Below are positions 37,759 through 47,800 of a DNA stretch of 64,000 nt, piece by piece (the first letter of the stretch is position 1; the number at the start of each line of letters is the position of its first letter). The position numbers and the translations under genes were made by a program. The notes under the pieces are model-generated. The model worked only from the letters and a program-made list of their open reading frames with translations, ran no database searches and had not been told where the DNA came from. Location of the stretch: assembly GCF_007827595.1 (NCBI RefSeq), contig NZ_VISR01000004.1:434001-498000 (forward strand), read 5' to 3'. Source of the DNA: Streptomyces sp. BK340 (lineage in GTDB: Bacteria > Actinomycetota > Actinomycetes > Streptomycetales > Streptomycetaceae).

Positions 37759-38605
37759 CGAAGTCGATCAGTTCCTCCACCCGCCCCAGCAACTCCGGCT
37801 CCAGGTCCTTGTAGGACCCCACACGCTGCAGAATCGCCTGCCACACCGCGCCGGTGTTCTCCGACGGCCACCCCAGCGCCCGGCACACCCCCGTCTTCCA
37901 GTCCTCCCCGCGCGGTACCCGGGGCCACCCCGAAATCCCCAGCGAGGACGGCTTCACGGCCTCCCAGATGTCGATGTACGGGTGACCGACCACCAGCGCG
38001 TGCTCGCTCGTCACCGACTCGGCGATGCGCCACTCCTTCGTGCCCGGGACCAGGTGGTCCACCAGCACGCCCAGCCGCGCGTCCGGCCCGGGCCCGAACT
38101 CCGCCACGATCGCCGGCAGGTCGTCCACGCCCTCCAGGTACTCCACGACCACGCCCTCGATGCGCAGGTCGTCGCCCCACACCTTCTCGACCAGTTCGGC
38201 GTCGTGCCGGCCCTCGACGTAGATGCGTCCGGCGCGGGCCACCCGCGCGCGTGCGCCGGGGACGGCCACCGAACCGGACGCCGTACGGGTGGGCCGTACC
38301 GGACCCGAGGCGGGCCGCACCAGGGTGACCACCCTGCCCTCCAGCAGGAAGCCGCGCGGCTCCAGCGGGAACACCCGGTGCTTGCCGAAGCGGTCCTCCA
38401 GCGTCACCGTGCCCGCCTCGCAGCGGATCACCGCGCCGCAGAAACCGGTGCCGGGCTCCTCGACCACCAGGCCGGGCTCCGCCGGGACCTCCGGCACCGG
38501 CTTGGGCTTTTTCCAGGGCGGGGTCAGGTCCGGTGAGTACACACGAGGGCGCGGGCCCGAAGGGCCCTCGTTGGAAAGGCGGTGGCGGGAGACGGGTGGG
38601 CGCAT
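37739..38605 (-). CDS. DUF3097 family protein
   Basis: A 288-residue protein of an actinobacterial family with no assigned function. Recognisable stretches are VVEEPGTGFCGAVIRCEAGTV, IYVEGRHDAELVEKVWGDDLR (toprim-like: Glu then Asp), VDHLVPGTKEWRIAESV and GHPYIDIWEAVKP. The VEGRHDAELVEKVWGDDLR part looks like the Toprim/OLD-type nucleotidyl-transferase core, which suggests metal-dependent nucleic-acid chemistry. ATG 38605 is taken because the longer frame lacks family sequence. Confidence 0.8.
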   Translation of the reverse strand: MRPPVSRHRLSNEGPSGPRPRVYSPDLTPPWKKPKPVPEVPAEPGLVVEEPGTGFCGAVIRCEAGTVTLEDRFGKHRVFPLEPRGFLLEGRVVTLVRPASGPVRPTRTASGSVAVPGARARVARAGRIYVEGRHDAELVEKVWGDDLRIEGVVVEYLEGVDDLPAIVAEFGPGPDARLGVLVDHLVPGTKEWRIAESVTSEHALVVGHPYIDIWEAVKPSSLGISGWPRVPRGEDWKTGVCRALGWPSENTGAVWQAILQRVGSYKDLEPELLGRVEELIDFVTAPAG

Positions 38606-38639
38606 TCGGATGACGATAGGAGAAGCCGCCGACCCGCAC

Positions 38640-39374
38640 TCACGACACGCCGAAACGCGCTGCCAGCTCGTCGCGTTGCCGTCGTACGAACACCGCGTCG
38701 ACCACCGCACCGTGACCGGGAACGTACAGAGCGTCCTCCCCGCCGAGCGCGAGCAGCCGGTCCAGGGCGTCGGGCCAGCGGGACGGTACGGCGTCCGGGC
38801 CCGCCTGGGGTTCGCCGGACTCCTCGACCAGGTCGCCGCAGAAGACGATCTCCCGGGTCCCGGAGACCGAGCCGGGGACGAGGACCGCGAGATCGTGGGC
38901 CGTGTGGCCGGGGCCCACGTTGGCCAGCAGCACCTGCCGGCCGTCGCCGAGGTCCAGCGTCCACTCGCCCGAGACCAGGTGGCGGGGAGCGGCCAGGGCG
39001 GCGACGGCCGCGGCCGCGTCCGCCTCCGGCAGTCCGTGCCGGACCGCGTCCCGGCGCAGCTCCTCGCGTTCGTACGCGAACACCGCGTCGGTGCCCACCG
39101 CCGCGTACGTCCGGACCCCGGCGAAGGCGGCCGTGCCGAAGACGTGGTCGAAGTGGGGGTGGGTGAGCGCGAGATGGGTCACACCGTGACCCGCCAGCTG
39201 CTGCGCCCACGTCCGCAGCCGCTCGCCCTCGGCCGGGCTCGACCCGGCGTCCACCACCAGCGCCGTACCGGCCCCGAGAACCAGGCCCACAGTGCAGTCC
39301 CAGCCGGGCAGCCGGCACCGGCCCACCCCGGGCGCCAGCCGCTCCCACCCCAGCTCTTCCCAAGTCACCGTCAT
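38640..39374 (-). CDS. metallo-beta-lactamase fold hydrolase
   Basis: A 244-residue two-metal hydrolase. [10 protein letters not shown] is the HxHxDH metal motif (His near 72), GPGHTAHDL supplies another His, VFCGDLVE the bridging Asp, and VPGHGAVVD the last His. Substrate is unknown; class members cleave thioesters, lactones or nucleotides. It lies 34 bp upstream of the DUF3097 gene on the same strand and may be cotranscribed with it. It diverges from hrcA, so its promoter shares the CIRCE region. Confidence 0.85.
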   Translation of the reverse strand: MTVTWEELGWERLAPGVGRCRLPGWDCTVGLVLGAGTALVVDAGSSPAEGERLRTWAQQLAGHGVTHLALTHPHFDHVFGTAAFAGVRTYAAVGTDAVFAYEREELRRDAVRHGLPEADAAAAVAALAAPRHLVSGEWTLDLGDGRQVLLANVGPGHTAHDLAVLVPGSVSGTREIVFCGDLVEESGEPQAGPDAVPSRWPDALDRLLALGGEDALYVPGHGAVVDAVFVRRQRDELAARFGVS

Positions 39375-39406
39375 ACCGCGACGCTAGCGGTAGGGCAGGA
39401 CCGACC

Positions 39407-39437
39407 TTGCCCAGTGAGTACCCCACGCCCGTACACT
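39407..39437 (+). promoter_or_regulatory. candidate hrcA promoter
   Basis: TTGCCC (39407-39412) and TACACT (39432-39437), 19 bp apart. The CIRCE element begins 13 bp after the -10, where a repressor would block transcription. Confidence 0.5.
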
Positions 39438-39450
39438 TGGCTGGGGAAGG

Positions 39451-39477
39451 CTGGCACTCGAACACGCAGAGTGCCAG
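39451..39477 (+). promoter_or_regulatory. CIRCE operator (HrcA binding site)
   Basis: A perfect inverted repeat, CTGGCACTC-N9-GAGTGCCAG, the GC-shifted form of CIRCE (TTAGCACTC-N9-GAGTGCTAA). It lies 49 bp before hrcA and shows that the hrcA-dnaJ operon represses itself through HrcA. Confidence 0.93.
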
Positions 39478-39526
39478 GCGGGCGACCGGAAGAGCCGAGG
39501 GGACGACATGCTGGAGGTGCGCGCGA

Positions 39527-40543
39527 ATGCTGAGTGAACGCAGGCTTCAGGTGCTGCGCGCCATCGTCCAGGACTACGTGGGCACCGAGGAGCCGGTGGG
39601 CTCGAAAGCGCTCACCGAGCGGCACAACCTCGGAGTCTCCCCGGCGACCGTGCGCAACGACATGGCGGCCCTGGAGGACGAGGGGTACATCGCCCAGCCG
39701 CACACCAGTGCCGGGCGCATCCCCACCGACAAGGGCTACCGGCTGTTCGTCGACAAGCTCGCGGGCGTCAAGCCGATGACCGGCCCCGAGCGCCGGGCGA
39801 TCCAGAACTTCCTGGAGGGCGCCGTCGACCTGGACGACGTCGTGGCACGCACGGTACGGCTGCTCGCGCAGCTGACCCGGCAGGTCGCCGTCGTGCAGTA
39901 CCCGTCCCTGACCCGGTCCACCGTGCGGCACGTGGAGCTGCTCTCACTCGCCCCCGCGCGGGTGATGCTCGTGCTGATCACGGACACCGGCCGGGTCGAG
40001 CAGCGGATGGTCGACTGCCCTGCGCCCTTCGGTGAGGCGTCCCTGGCGGACCTCAGGGCCCGGCTGAACAGCCGGGTCGCGGGCCGCCGGTTCACCGATG
40101 TGCCGCGCCTGGTCGAGGACCTGCCCGAGGGCTTCGACGTCGAGGACCGCGGTACGGTCTCCGCAGTGCTCTCCACCCTGTTGGAGACACTGGTCGAGGA
40201 GAACGAGGAGCGGCTGATGATCGGCGGCACCGCCAATCTCACCCGCTTCGGACATGACTTCCCCCTCGTGATCCGGCCCGTGCTGGAGGCCCTTGAGGAG
40301 CAGGTCGTGCTCCTCAAGCTCCTCGGCGAGGCGAAGGATCCGGGCATGACCGTGCGCATCGGGCACGAGAACGCCCACGAGGGACTCAACTCCACCTCCG
40401 TCGTGTCGGTCGGCTACGGTTCGGGCGGCGAGGCGGTTGCCAAGCTCGGCGTGGTCGGACCGACCCGCATGGATTACCCGGGAACGATGGGAGCGGTACG
40501 CGCAGTGGCACGGTACGTCGGACAGATCCTGGCGGAGTCGTAA
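39527..40543 (+). CDS. hrcA: heat-inducible transcription repressor HrcA
   Basis: 338 residues. The N-terminal winged helix ([20 protein letters not shown], then [31 protein letters not shown]) binds CIRCE; the rest has a GAF-like domain and the motif GGTANLTRF near 228. HrcA needs GroEL to stay active, so heat stress relieves repression of chaperone genes. GGAGG precedes the ATG. The next gene, dnaJ, starts directly after the stop. groE genes are not in the window. Confidence 0.97.
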   Translation: MLSERRLQVLRAIVQDYVGTEEPVGSKALTERHNLGVSPATVRNDMAALEDEGYIAQPHTSAGRIPTDKGYRLFVDKLAGVKPMTGPERRAIQNFLEGAVDLDDVVARTVRLLAQLTRQVAVVQYPSLTRSTVRHVELLSLAPARVMLVLITDTGRVEQRMVDCPAPFGEASLADLRARLNSRVAGRRFTDVPRLVEDLPEGFDVEDRGTVSAVLSTLLETLVEENEERLMIGGTANLTRFGHDFPLVIRPVLEALEEQVVLLKLLGEAKDPGMTVRIGHENAHEGLNSTSVVSVGYGSGGEAVAKLGVVGPTRMDYPGTMGAVRAVARYVGQILAES

Positions 40544-41680
40544 GTGGCCACGGACTACTACGCCGTTCTCGGCGTGCGCCGCGACGCGTCGCAGGATGAG
40601 ATCAAGAAGGCGTTCCGTCGGCTCGCGCGCGAGCTGCACCCGGACGTCAACCCGGATCCGAAGACCCAGGAGCGGTTCAAGGAGATCAACGCCGCTTACG
40701 AGGTGCTGTCGGACCCGCAGAAGAAGCAGGTCTACGACCTCGGCGGCGACCCGCTCTCCCAGGCGGGCGGCGCCGGAGCGGGCGGCTTCGGGGCCGGTGG
40801 CTTCGGCAACTTCTCCGACATCATGGACGCGTTCTTCGGTACGGCGTCGCAGCGCGGCCCGCGCTCGCGCACCCGGCGCGGCCAGGACGCGATGATCCGC
40901 ATCGAGGTCGAGCTGGACGAGGCGGCCTTCGGGACGACCAAGGACATCCAGGTCGACACCGCGATCGTCTGCAACACCTGCAACGGTGAGGGTGCCGCCC
41001 CCGGCACGTCCGCCCAGACGTGTGACATGTGCCGCGGCCGCGGTGAGGTCTCCCAGGTGACCCGGTCCTTCCTGGGCCAGGTCATGACCTCCCGCCCCTG
41101 CCCCCAGTGCCAGGGCTTCGGCACGGTCGTGCCGACCCCGTGCCCGGAGTGCGCGGGCGACGGCCGGGTCCGCTCCCGGCGCACGCTCACCGTCAAGATC
41201 CCGGCCGGTGTCGACAACGGCACCCGCATCCAGCTGGCCGGCGAGGGCGAGGTCGGCCCCGGTGGCGGTCCGGCCGGTGACCTGTACGTCGAGATCCACG
41301 AGCTGCCGCACACGACCTTCCAGCGGCGCGGCGACGACCTGCACTGCACGGTCACGATCCCGATGACGGCGGCGGCCCTGGGCACCAAGGTGCCGCTGGA
41401 GACCCTGGACGGCATGGAGGAGGTCGACATCCGGCCCGGCACCCAGTCCGGCCAGTCGATCCCGCTCCACAACCGGGGCGTCACGCACCTGCGCGGCGGC
41501 GGCCGGGGTGACCTGATCGTCCACGTCGAGGTAACGACCCCGACCAAGCTCGACCCCGAGCAGGAGCGGCTGCTGCGCGAGCTGGCGAAGCTGCGCGGCG
41601 AGGAGCGTCCGCAGGGACAGTTCCAGCCGGGTCAGCAGGGGCTCTTCTCACGGTTGAAGGACGCGTTCAACGGGCGCTGA
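40544..41680 (+). CDS. dnaJ: molecular chaperone DnaJ
   Basis: A type I J-protein of 378 residues that stimulates DnaK. J domain with H32-P33-D34; Gly-rich linker (GGAGAGGFGAGGFGNF); four zinc repeats CNTCNGEG, CDMCRGRG, CPQCQGFG, CPECAGDG (about residues 144-210); C-terminal substrate domains. GTG start immediately follows the hrcA stop, the usual second dnaJ (dnaJ2) of Streptomyces, HrcA-controlled. Its last 58 bp are duplicated exactly 112 bp downstream. Confidence 0.97.
   Translation: MATDYYAVLGVRRDASQDEIKKAFRRLARELHPDVNPDPKTQERFKEINAAYEVLSDPQKKQVYDLGGDPLSQAGGAGAGGFGAGGFGNFSDIMDAFFGTASQRGPRSRTRRGQDAMIRIEVELDEAAFGTTKDIQVDTAIVCNTCNGEGAAPGTSAQTCDMCRGRGEVSQVTRSFLGQVMTSRPCPQCQGFGTVVPTPCPECAGDGRVRSRRTLTVKIPAGVDNGTRIQLAGEGEVGPGGGPAGDLYVEIHELPHTTFQRRGDDLHCTVTIPMTAAALGTKVPLETLDGMEEVDIRPGTQSGQSIPLHNRGVTHLRGGGRGDLIVHVEVTTPTKLDPEQERLLRELAKLRGEERPQGQFQPGQQGLFSRLKDAFNGR
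41623..41680 (+). repeat. 58-bp direct repeat, unit 1 (3' end of dnaJ)
   Basis: Encodes the last 18 residues of DnaJ plus stop. Identical to 41735-41792. Confidence 0.95.
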
Positions 41681-41706
41681 CGCCGGCTGAAGCGGCGGCC
41701 GGGGGT

Positions 41707-41724
41707 CCGGGGGTTGGCCCCCGG
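41707..41724 (+). terminator. hairpin between the two repeat units
   Basis: CCGGGGG-TTGG-CCCCCGG, 26 bp after the dnaJ stop. Confidence 0.6.
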
Positions 41725-41734
41725 GCAGGCACGG

Positions 41735-41792
41735 CCAGCCGGGTCAGCAGGGGCTCTTCTCACGGTTGAAGGACGCGTTCAACGGGCGCTGA
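41735..41792 (+). repeat. 58-bp direct repeat, unit 2 (non-coding copy of dnaJ end)
   Basis: A perfect copy of the dnaJ 3' end including its stop codon, outside any gene. The copies have not diverged, so the duplication is recent or maintained. Confidence 0.95.
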
Positions 41793-41803
41793 GCCGTCGG
41801 CCG

Positions 41804-41823
41804 CGGGGTGCTTCGGCACCCCG
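41804..41823 (+). terminator. UUCG-tetraloop hairpin
   Basis: CGGGGTGC-TTCG-GCACCCCG, a perfect 8-bp stem with the very stable C(UUCG)G loop. Likely end of the hrcA-dnaJ transcript. Confidence 0.75.
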
Positions 41824-41892
41824 TATGCCGGTGGCCTATGCCGCGGGAAGCCCGGATTCGGACTTGTTCGGAGGACGTGACAACATGCCGTC

Positions 41893-43011
41893 ATGTCCTC
41901 CGCACTGACCGATCTCTTCCCCCACCCGATCGTGCAGGCCCCCATGGCGGGCGGTGTCTCCGTCCCGCAGCTCGCCGCCGCCGTGTCCGAGGCGGGCGGT
42001 CTCGGGTTCCTCGCCGCCGGCTACAAGACCGCCGACGGCATGTACCAGGAGATCAAGCAGCTGCGGGGGCTCACGAGCCGGCCGTTCGGTGTGAACCTCT
42101 TCATGCCCCAGCCCGAGTATCCCGGTGCAAGCACCGGCCCCACCGGAGCGGCCAACGCCGCGCCCCCTTCTGGCGCCGTCGAGGTCTACGCGCACCAGCT
42201 GGCCGGTGAGGCCGCCTGGTACGAGACCGAGCTGGGCGACCCGGACAGCGGCCGGGACGACGGCTACGACGCCAAGCTCGCGGTCCTCCTCGACAACCCG
42301 GTGCCGGTGGTCTCCTTCCACTTCGGCGTCCCCGGCCGGGACGTCCTCGACTCCCTGCGCCGGGCCGGAACCCTCACCCTGGTCACCGCCACCAGCGCCG
42401 AGGAGGCCCTCGCGGTCGAGCGGGCAGGCGCGGACGCGGTGATCGCACAGGGCGTGGAGGCCGGCGGCCACCAGGGCACACACCGGGACATCCCGGAGAA
42501 CGACGGCTCCGGCATCGGCCTGCTGTCGCTGACAGCCCAGATCCGGGAGGCCGTGAACATCCCGGTCGTCGCGGCCGGCGGCCTCATGCGCGGCAGCCAG
42601 ATCGCCGCCGTCCTCGCGGCCGGCGCGAGCGCGGCCCAGCTGGGCACGGCGTTCCTCGCCACCCCGGAGTCCGGCGCCAACGCCCTGCACAAGCAGGCGC
42701 TGACCAACCCCCTGTTCGCCCGCACCGAGTTGACCCGCGCCTTCTCCGGCCGCCCGGCGCGCGGCCTGGTCAACCGCTTCCTGCGCGAGCACGGCCCGTA
42801 CGCCCCCGCCGCCTACCCCGAGATCCACCACCTGACCTCACCGCTGCGCAAGGCCGCCGCCAAGGCCGGCGACGCCCAGGGCATGGCGCTGTGGGCGGGT
42901 CAGGGCCACCGGATGGCCCGCGAGCTGCCTGCCGGGCAGCTGGTGGAGGTACTCCTCGGCGAGATCGATGCGGCGAGGACAGCGTTGTCGGACGGAGGTG
43001 ACGGGCGATGA
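41893..43011 (+). CDS. nitronate monooxygenase / 2-nitropropane-dioxygenase-like flavoenzyme
   Basis: A 372-residue FMN TIM barrel: PIVQAPMAGGVS at the N-terminus, VNLFMPQPE, GVEAGGHQGTH (near 195) and VVAAGGLMRGSQIAAVLAAGASAAQLGTAFL (phosphate-binding loop). It oxidises nitronates, or may act on other substrates of the family. Between PQPE and AVEVYAHQL there is a Gly/Ala/Pro-rich stretch (about residues 77-95) containing the palindrome CCGGTGC-AA-GCACCGG that looks like an insertion. The stop overlaps the start of rsmE by 4 bp. Confidence 0.88.
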   Translation: MSSALTDLFPHPIVQAPMAGGVSVPQLAAAVSEAGGLGFLAAGYKTADGMYQEIKQLRGLTSRPFGVNLFMPQPEYPGASTGPTGAANAAPPSGAVEVYAHQLAGEAAWYETELGDPDSGRDDGYDAKLAVLLDNPVPVVSFHFGVPGRDVLDSLRRAGTLTLVTATSAEEALAVERAGADAVIAQGVEAGGHQGTHRDIPENDGSGIGLLSLTAQIREAVNIPVVAAGGLMRGSQIAAVLAAGASAAQLGTAFLATPESGANALHKQALTNPLFARTELTRAFSGRPARGLVNRFLREHGPYAPAAYPEIHHLTSPLRKAAAKAGDAQGMALWAGQGHRMARELPAGQLVEVLLGEIDAARTALSDGGDGR

Positions 43012-43754
43012 CGGCTCCGGTCTTCGTCGTCGAGCACTTCCGCTCGGACGGCTACCGGTACGTCCTGGACGGGCCCGAGGGGCGGCACGCCGTCTCCGTG
43101 AAGCGGCTGCAGCCCGGTGAGGAGGTCGTCCTCACCGACGGCGCCGGGCGCTACGCGGAGTGCGAGGTGATCGGCGCCGAGGGCAAGGACCGCCTCATCG
43201 TCCACATGACCTCGGTCTCCGAGGAGCCGGAGCCCGCTCCGCGCATCACCGTCGTCCAGGCCCTGCCCAAGGGCGACCGGGGCGAGGTCGCCGTCGAGAC
43301 CATGACCGAGGTCGGCGTCGACGCCATCGTGCCCTGGCAGGCGGCTCGCTGCATCACCCAGTGGAAGGGCGACCGCGGGCTGAAGGCCCTCGGCAAGTGG
43401 CGGGCCACCGCCCGCGAGGCCGGCAAGCAGTCCCGCCGGGTCCGCTTCCCCGAGGTCGCGGACGCGGCGACGACCAAGCAGGTTGCCGCACTTCTCGCCA
43501 AAGCCGACTTCGCCGCCGTCCTGCACTCCGACTTCGAGCACGGCAGCGCACCGCTCGCCACCGCCGAACTCCCAGCCGAGGGAGAGATCGTGCTGGTCGT
43601 GGGGCCCGAAGGCGGTGTCTCCCGCGACGAGTTGGCGCTCTTCGAGGAGGCGGGCGCGCGGGCCTACGTGCTCGGCCCCACCGTGCTGCGCACCTCCACC
43701 GCCGGCACCGCCGCCACGGCCCTGCTCCTGGGCCGCACCGGCCGCTGGTCCTGA
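43008..43754 (+). CDS. rsmE: 16S rRNA (uracil-1498-N3)-methyltransferase
   Basis: 248 residues of the SPOUT superfamily with a PUA-like N-terminus. LVVGPEGGVSRDELALFEEAGA (near 196) and LGPTVLRTSTAGTAA (near 222) form the SAM-binding knot. It methylates U1498 of 16S rRNA. Translation is coupled to the preceding flavoenzyme (ATGA overlap). rsmE next to dnaJ is a common bacterial arrangement. Confidence 0.95.
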   Translation: MTAPVFVVEHFRSDGYRYVLDGPEGRHAVSVKRLQPGEEVVLTDGAGRYAECEVIGAEGKDRLIVHMTSVSEEPEPAPRITVVQALPKGDRGEVAVETMTEVGVDAIVPWQAARCITQWKGDRGLKALGKWRATAREAGKQSRRVRFPEVADAATTKQVAALLAKADFAAVLHSDFEHGSAPLATAELPAEGEIVLVVGPEGGVSRDELALFEEAGARAYVLGPTVLRTSTAGTAATALLLGRTGRWS

Positions 43755-43774
43755 CCCGAACCCGGGGGAACACG

Positions 43775-44167
43775 ATGGAACTCGCACAGGTACGGCTCCT
43801 CGTCACCGACTTCGCCGCCTGCTACCACTTCTACGCCGAAGTCCTCGGCCTCAAGCCGCAGTCCGGCGCCACCGAGGGACCGTACGAGAAGTTCAGCCCG
43901 CACGCCGGCTCCGCCGGGATCGCCCTGCAGGACCGCGCCATGATGGCCGAGATCCTGAACGAACTGGGCGAGCCGACCAACGGCCACCGTTCCCTGGTCG
44001 TCCTGCGCGTCGACGACCTCGACGCCTACTGCGAGCAGATCACCTCCCGCGGCGCAACCCTGCTCCACGGCCCGGCCCCCATGACCGACCGCATGCGCGT
44101 GGCCCACCTCAAGGACCCCGAGGGCAACCTGGTGGAACTGCAGGAGTGGCTGCTGCTGAGCGGCTGA
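43775..44167 (+). CDS. VOC family (glyoxalase/bleomycin-resistance fold) protein
   Basis: 130 residues with two beta-alpha-beta-beta-beta modules: AQVRLLVTDFAACYHFYAEVLGLKP at the start and VAHLKDPEGNLVELQEW at the end, the latter giving the usual metal-binding Glu. Metal-dependent enzyme or ligand-binding resistance protein; substrate not evident. GGGGGAA precedes the ATG, 20 bp after rsmE. Confidence 0.88.
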   Translation: MELAQVRLLVTDFAACYHFYAEVLGLKPQSGATEGPYEKFSPHAGSAGIALQDRAMMAEILNELGEPTNGHRSLVVLRVDDLDAYCEQITSRGATLLHGPAPMTDRMRVAHLKDPEGNLVELQEWLLLSG

Positions 44168-44252
44168 GATCATCCGATGGTGACCGTCCCGAACTGACGA
44201 GTGACCGTAAGCGGCCTTCCCCCGTGCGCGGACCGGTGGCACGCTGCCCTGC

Positions 44253-44816
44253 ATGGGGGTGTTGAGGCGGATTCGCTGCCGGGCGCGGCCCGTGCGTGTG
44301 GTGGGCGTGGCCGGGCTCGCCGTGCTGGCCCTGGGGGTGCTCGTGGGGTGCCGGCCGGGGGATCTCGGTTCGGCCGCGGTGGCGTACACCACCGACACGA
44401 CCGCCACCGCCGAACTGAAACGGCAGCATGTGCACGTCAGTTGGCTCACCTGCACCGGGAACTACGGCAGCTCGGGCAGCCGTACGCCCGGGAGGGCGCC
44501 CTCGCCGACGCAGACCACCGTCGTCTCCGTCGACTGTCAGGGGCAGACCGACGACCTGCGGAAGATCACCGTGGTCGGGGTGGTGACCAAGGCCGTCGAC
44601 GGCGCCTGCGTGCGCGGGGACCTGACGGCCCGGGTCGAGGGCAAGCAGGTGTTCCACGTCGGCGGGCTGGGCGACTGCAACGCCAAGCCGGGGCCGACGT
44701 ACGCCCCGCCCGTCACCCACCGGCCTTCCGGCGCGCAGCCGACCGTCACGGTGACCGTGACCCGGACACTCTGGTGCAAGGGGGACCCGACCTGCTGGCC
44801 CGTGCAGGGCAAGTGA
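44253..44816 (+). CDS. putative secreted lipoprotein
   Basis: 187 residues. An Arg-rich start and hydrophobic core (VVGVAGLAVLALGVLVGC) end in a lipobox LVGC with Cys33 as the probable lipidated residue. The mature part has six further Cys and Thr/Val repeats (TVTVTVTRTLWCKGDPTCWP). No known domain. It is followed after 45 bp by the tricorn protease, with a separate promoter likely. Confidence 0.75.
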   Translation: MGVLRRIRCRARPVRVVGVAGLAVLALGVLVGCRPGDLGSAAVAYTTDTTATAELKRQHVHVSWLTCTGNYGSSGSRTPGRAPSPTQTTVVSVDCQGQTDDLRKITVVGVVTKAVDGACVRGDLTARVEGKQVFHVGGLGDCNAKPGPTYAPPVTHRPSGAQPTVTVTVTRTLWCKGDPTCWPVQGK

Positions 44817-44849
44817 TCGAAACCCAGGGCGCGGGCGGCGGTCGCTGCG

Positions 44850-44855
44850 TAGAGT
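44850..44855 (+). promoter_or_regulatory. -10 element for the tricorn gene
   Basis: TAGAGT, the Streptomyces -10 consensus, ends 6 bp before the GTG start, and no ribosome site is present, so the message is probably leaderless. Confidence 0.45.
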
Positions 44856-44861
44856 GACGGG

Positions 44862-47800
44862 GTGACTAAGGGCGCTTCGACGGGAACCTCCGGCTACCTC
44901 CGATTCCCCCATCTCCACGGCGACTTGGTGACCTTCACCGCCGAGGACGACGTGTGGCTCGCGCCCCTGGACGGCGGGCGGGCCTGGCGGGTGAGCGCCG
45001 ACAACGTGCCGGTGACCCACCCCCGGATCTCGCCCGACGGTACGACCGTCGCCTGGACCTCCACCCGCAACGGCGCCCCCGAGGTGCACATCGCCCCGGT
45101 CGCCGGCGGCCCCGCCGAGCGGCTGACGTACTGGGGGAGTTCGAAGACCCAGGTGCGCGGCTGGACCCCGGACGGCAGGGTCCTCGCGGTCAGCACCCAG
45201 GGCCAGGCGAGCCTGCGCCGCAGCTGGGCGCGGGCGATCCCGCTGGACGGCGGCCCCGCCGCCACGCTGCCGTACGGGCCGGTCGGTGACGTCGCGTACG
45301 GCCCGCACACCGTGCTGCTGTCCGCCCCGATGGGCCGCGAGGCCGCCTGGTGGAAGCGCTACCGGGGCGGCACGGCGGGCAAGCTGTGGATCGATCGTGC
45401 CGCCGAAGGCGACGAAGGCGCCGGCGAGTTCGTGCGGCTGCACGAGGAGCTGGACGGGAACATCGAGTACCCGCTGTGGGTAAGGACGGGGAGGATCGCG
45501 TTCCTGTCCGACCACGAGGGCACCGGAGCCCTCTACTCCTCCCTCGCCGACGGGAGCGACCTGCGGCGCCACACGCCCCTCGACGGCTTCTACGCCCGGC
45601 ACGCCGCCTCGGACGGCCGCCGGGTCGTCTACTGCAGCGCGGGCGAACTCTGGCTGCTCGACGATCTCGACGGCGCGGAGCCGCGCCGCCTGGACATCCG
45701 GCTCGGCGGTGCGCGCGTCGACCTGCAGCCTCACCCGGTGACCGCCTCCCGCTGGTTCGACCATGCTGCCCCCGACCACACCGCGCGCGGCAGCGCGGTC
45801 GCCGTGCGCGGTGCCGTCCACTGGGTGACCCACCGCTCCGGCCCGGCCCGCGCGCTGGCCGCGCAGCCCGGCGTACGGGCCCGGCTGCCGCAGACCTTCC
45901 GCGCGGACGCCGAGGAATGGGTGGTGTGGGTGACGGACGCCGAGGGCGAGGACGCGCTGGAGTTCGCGCCCGCCACCGGCGTCGCACCCGGCGCCGTCCC
46001 GCGCCGGATCGCCGCCGGACAGCTCGGCCGCGTCCTGGAGCTGGCCATGGCCCCCGACGGCAGCCGGGCCGCCGTCGCCTCGCACGACGGCCGGCTCCTG
46101 CTGGTCGAGCGCGACACCGGCGAGGTCCGCGAGGTGGACCGCAGCGAGGACGGGGACGTCAGCGGCCTCGCCTTCTCGCCCGACTCCGGCTGGCTCGCCT
46201 GGTCCCACCCCGGCCCGCATCCGCTCTGCCAGCTCCGCATCGCCAACACCACCGACCTGTCGGTCACCGAGGCGACCCCGCTGCGCTTCCAGGACTACGC
46301 GCCCGCCTTCACCCTGGACGGCAAGCACCTAGCCTTCCTCTCCAGCCGTTCCTTCGACCCGGTCTACGACGAGCACGTCTTCGACCTGGCCTTCGTCGAG
46401 GGCGTCCGCCCGTACCTGATCGCCCTCGCCGCGACCACGCCGTCCCCGTTCGGGCCGCAGCGGCACGGCCGGCCCTTCGGGACCCCTGACAAGGAGGAGA
46501 CCCCCGACGCCGAGGGCACCCCGGCGACCCGGATCGACCTCGACGGCCTCTCCGACCGCATCGTGCCCTTCCCGGTCGAGGCCGGCCGCTACGCCAACCT
46601 GCGGGCCGCCAAGGACGGTGTGCTGTGGCTGCGCTACCCGGTGCGCGGCGTCCTCGGCGCCTCCCGGGCCACCCCCGACGACCCGGATCCCAAGACCGAG
46701 CTGGAGCGCTACGACCTCGCCCAGCAGCGCCTGGAGCATCTCGCCGCCGACGCCGACCACTTCGAGGTCAGCGGCGACGGCAAGCGGGTGCTGCTGTGGA
46801 CCGACAGCCGCCTCAAGGTCGTACCCGCCGACCGGCGCGCCTCCGACGACGAGGACAGCGACTCGAACATCACCGTCGACCTGAGCCGGATCCGGCAGAC
46901 CGTCGACCCGGCCGCCGAATGGCGGCAGATGTACGACGAGACCGGCCGCATCATGCGGGACAACTTCTGGCGGCCGGACATGAGCGGCGTCGACTGGGAC
47001 GGTGTCCTCGACCGTTACCGCCCCCTCCTCGGCCGCCTCGCCACCCACGACGACCTGGTGGACCTCCTGTGGGAGGTGCAGGGCGAACTCGGCACCTCGC
47101 ACGCCTACGTCACCCCGCGCGGCGGCTTCGGCAACGGCGCCCGGCAGGGCCTGCTCGGCGCCGACATCTCCCGTGACGCGGACGGCGGTTGGCGCATCGA
47201 CCGCATCCTGCCCGCGGAGACCTCCGACCCCCAGGCCCGCTCCCCGCTCGCCGCCCCCGGTGTCGCCGTGCGCCCCGGGGACACGATCGTCGCGGTCGCC
47301 GGACAGCCGGTCGACCCGGTCACCGGCCCCGGCCCGCTGCTGATCGGCACGGCCGGGAAGCCGGTCGAGCTGACCATCTCACCCGCCGGCGGGGGCGACC
47401 CCCGGCACGCGGTCGTGGTCCCCCTCGCCGACGAGGAGCCGCTGCGCTACCACGACTGGGTCGCCGACCGCCGCGCCTACGTCCACGAGAAGTCCGGCGG
47501 CCGCCTCGGCTACCTCCACGTGCCCGACATGCAGGCGCCCGGCTGGGCCCAGATCCACCGCGACCTGCGCGTCGAGGTGGCCCGCGAGGGCCTGGTCGTC
47601 GACGTCCGGGAGAACCGCGGCGGCCACACCTCCCAGCTCGTCGTGGAGAAGCTCGCCCGGCGCATCGTCGGCTGGGCGCTGCCGCGCGGCATGCGGCCGT
47701 ACAGTTACCCGCACGACGCACCGCGCGGCCCCGTCGTCGCCGTCGCCAACGAGTTCTCCGGCTCCGACGGCGACATCGTCAACGCGGCGATCAGGGCCCT

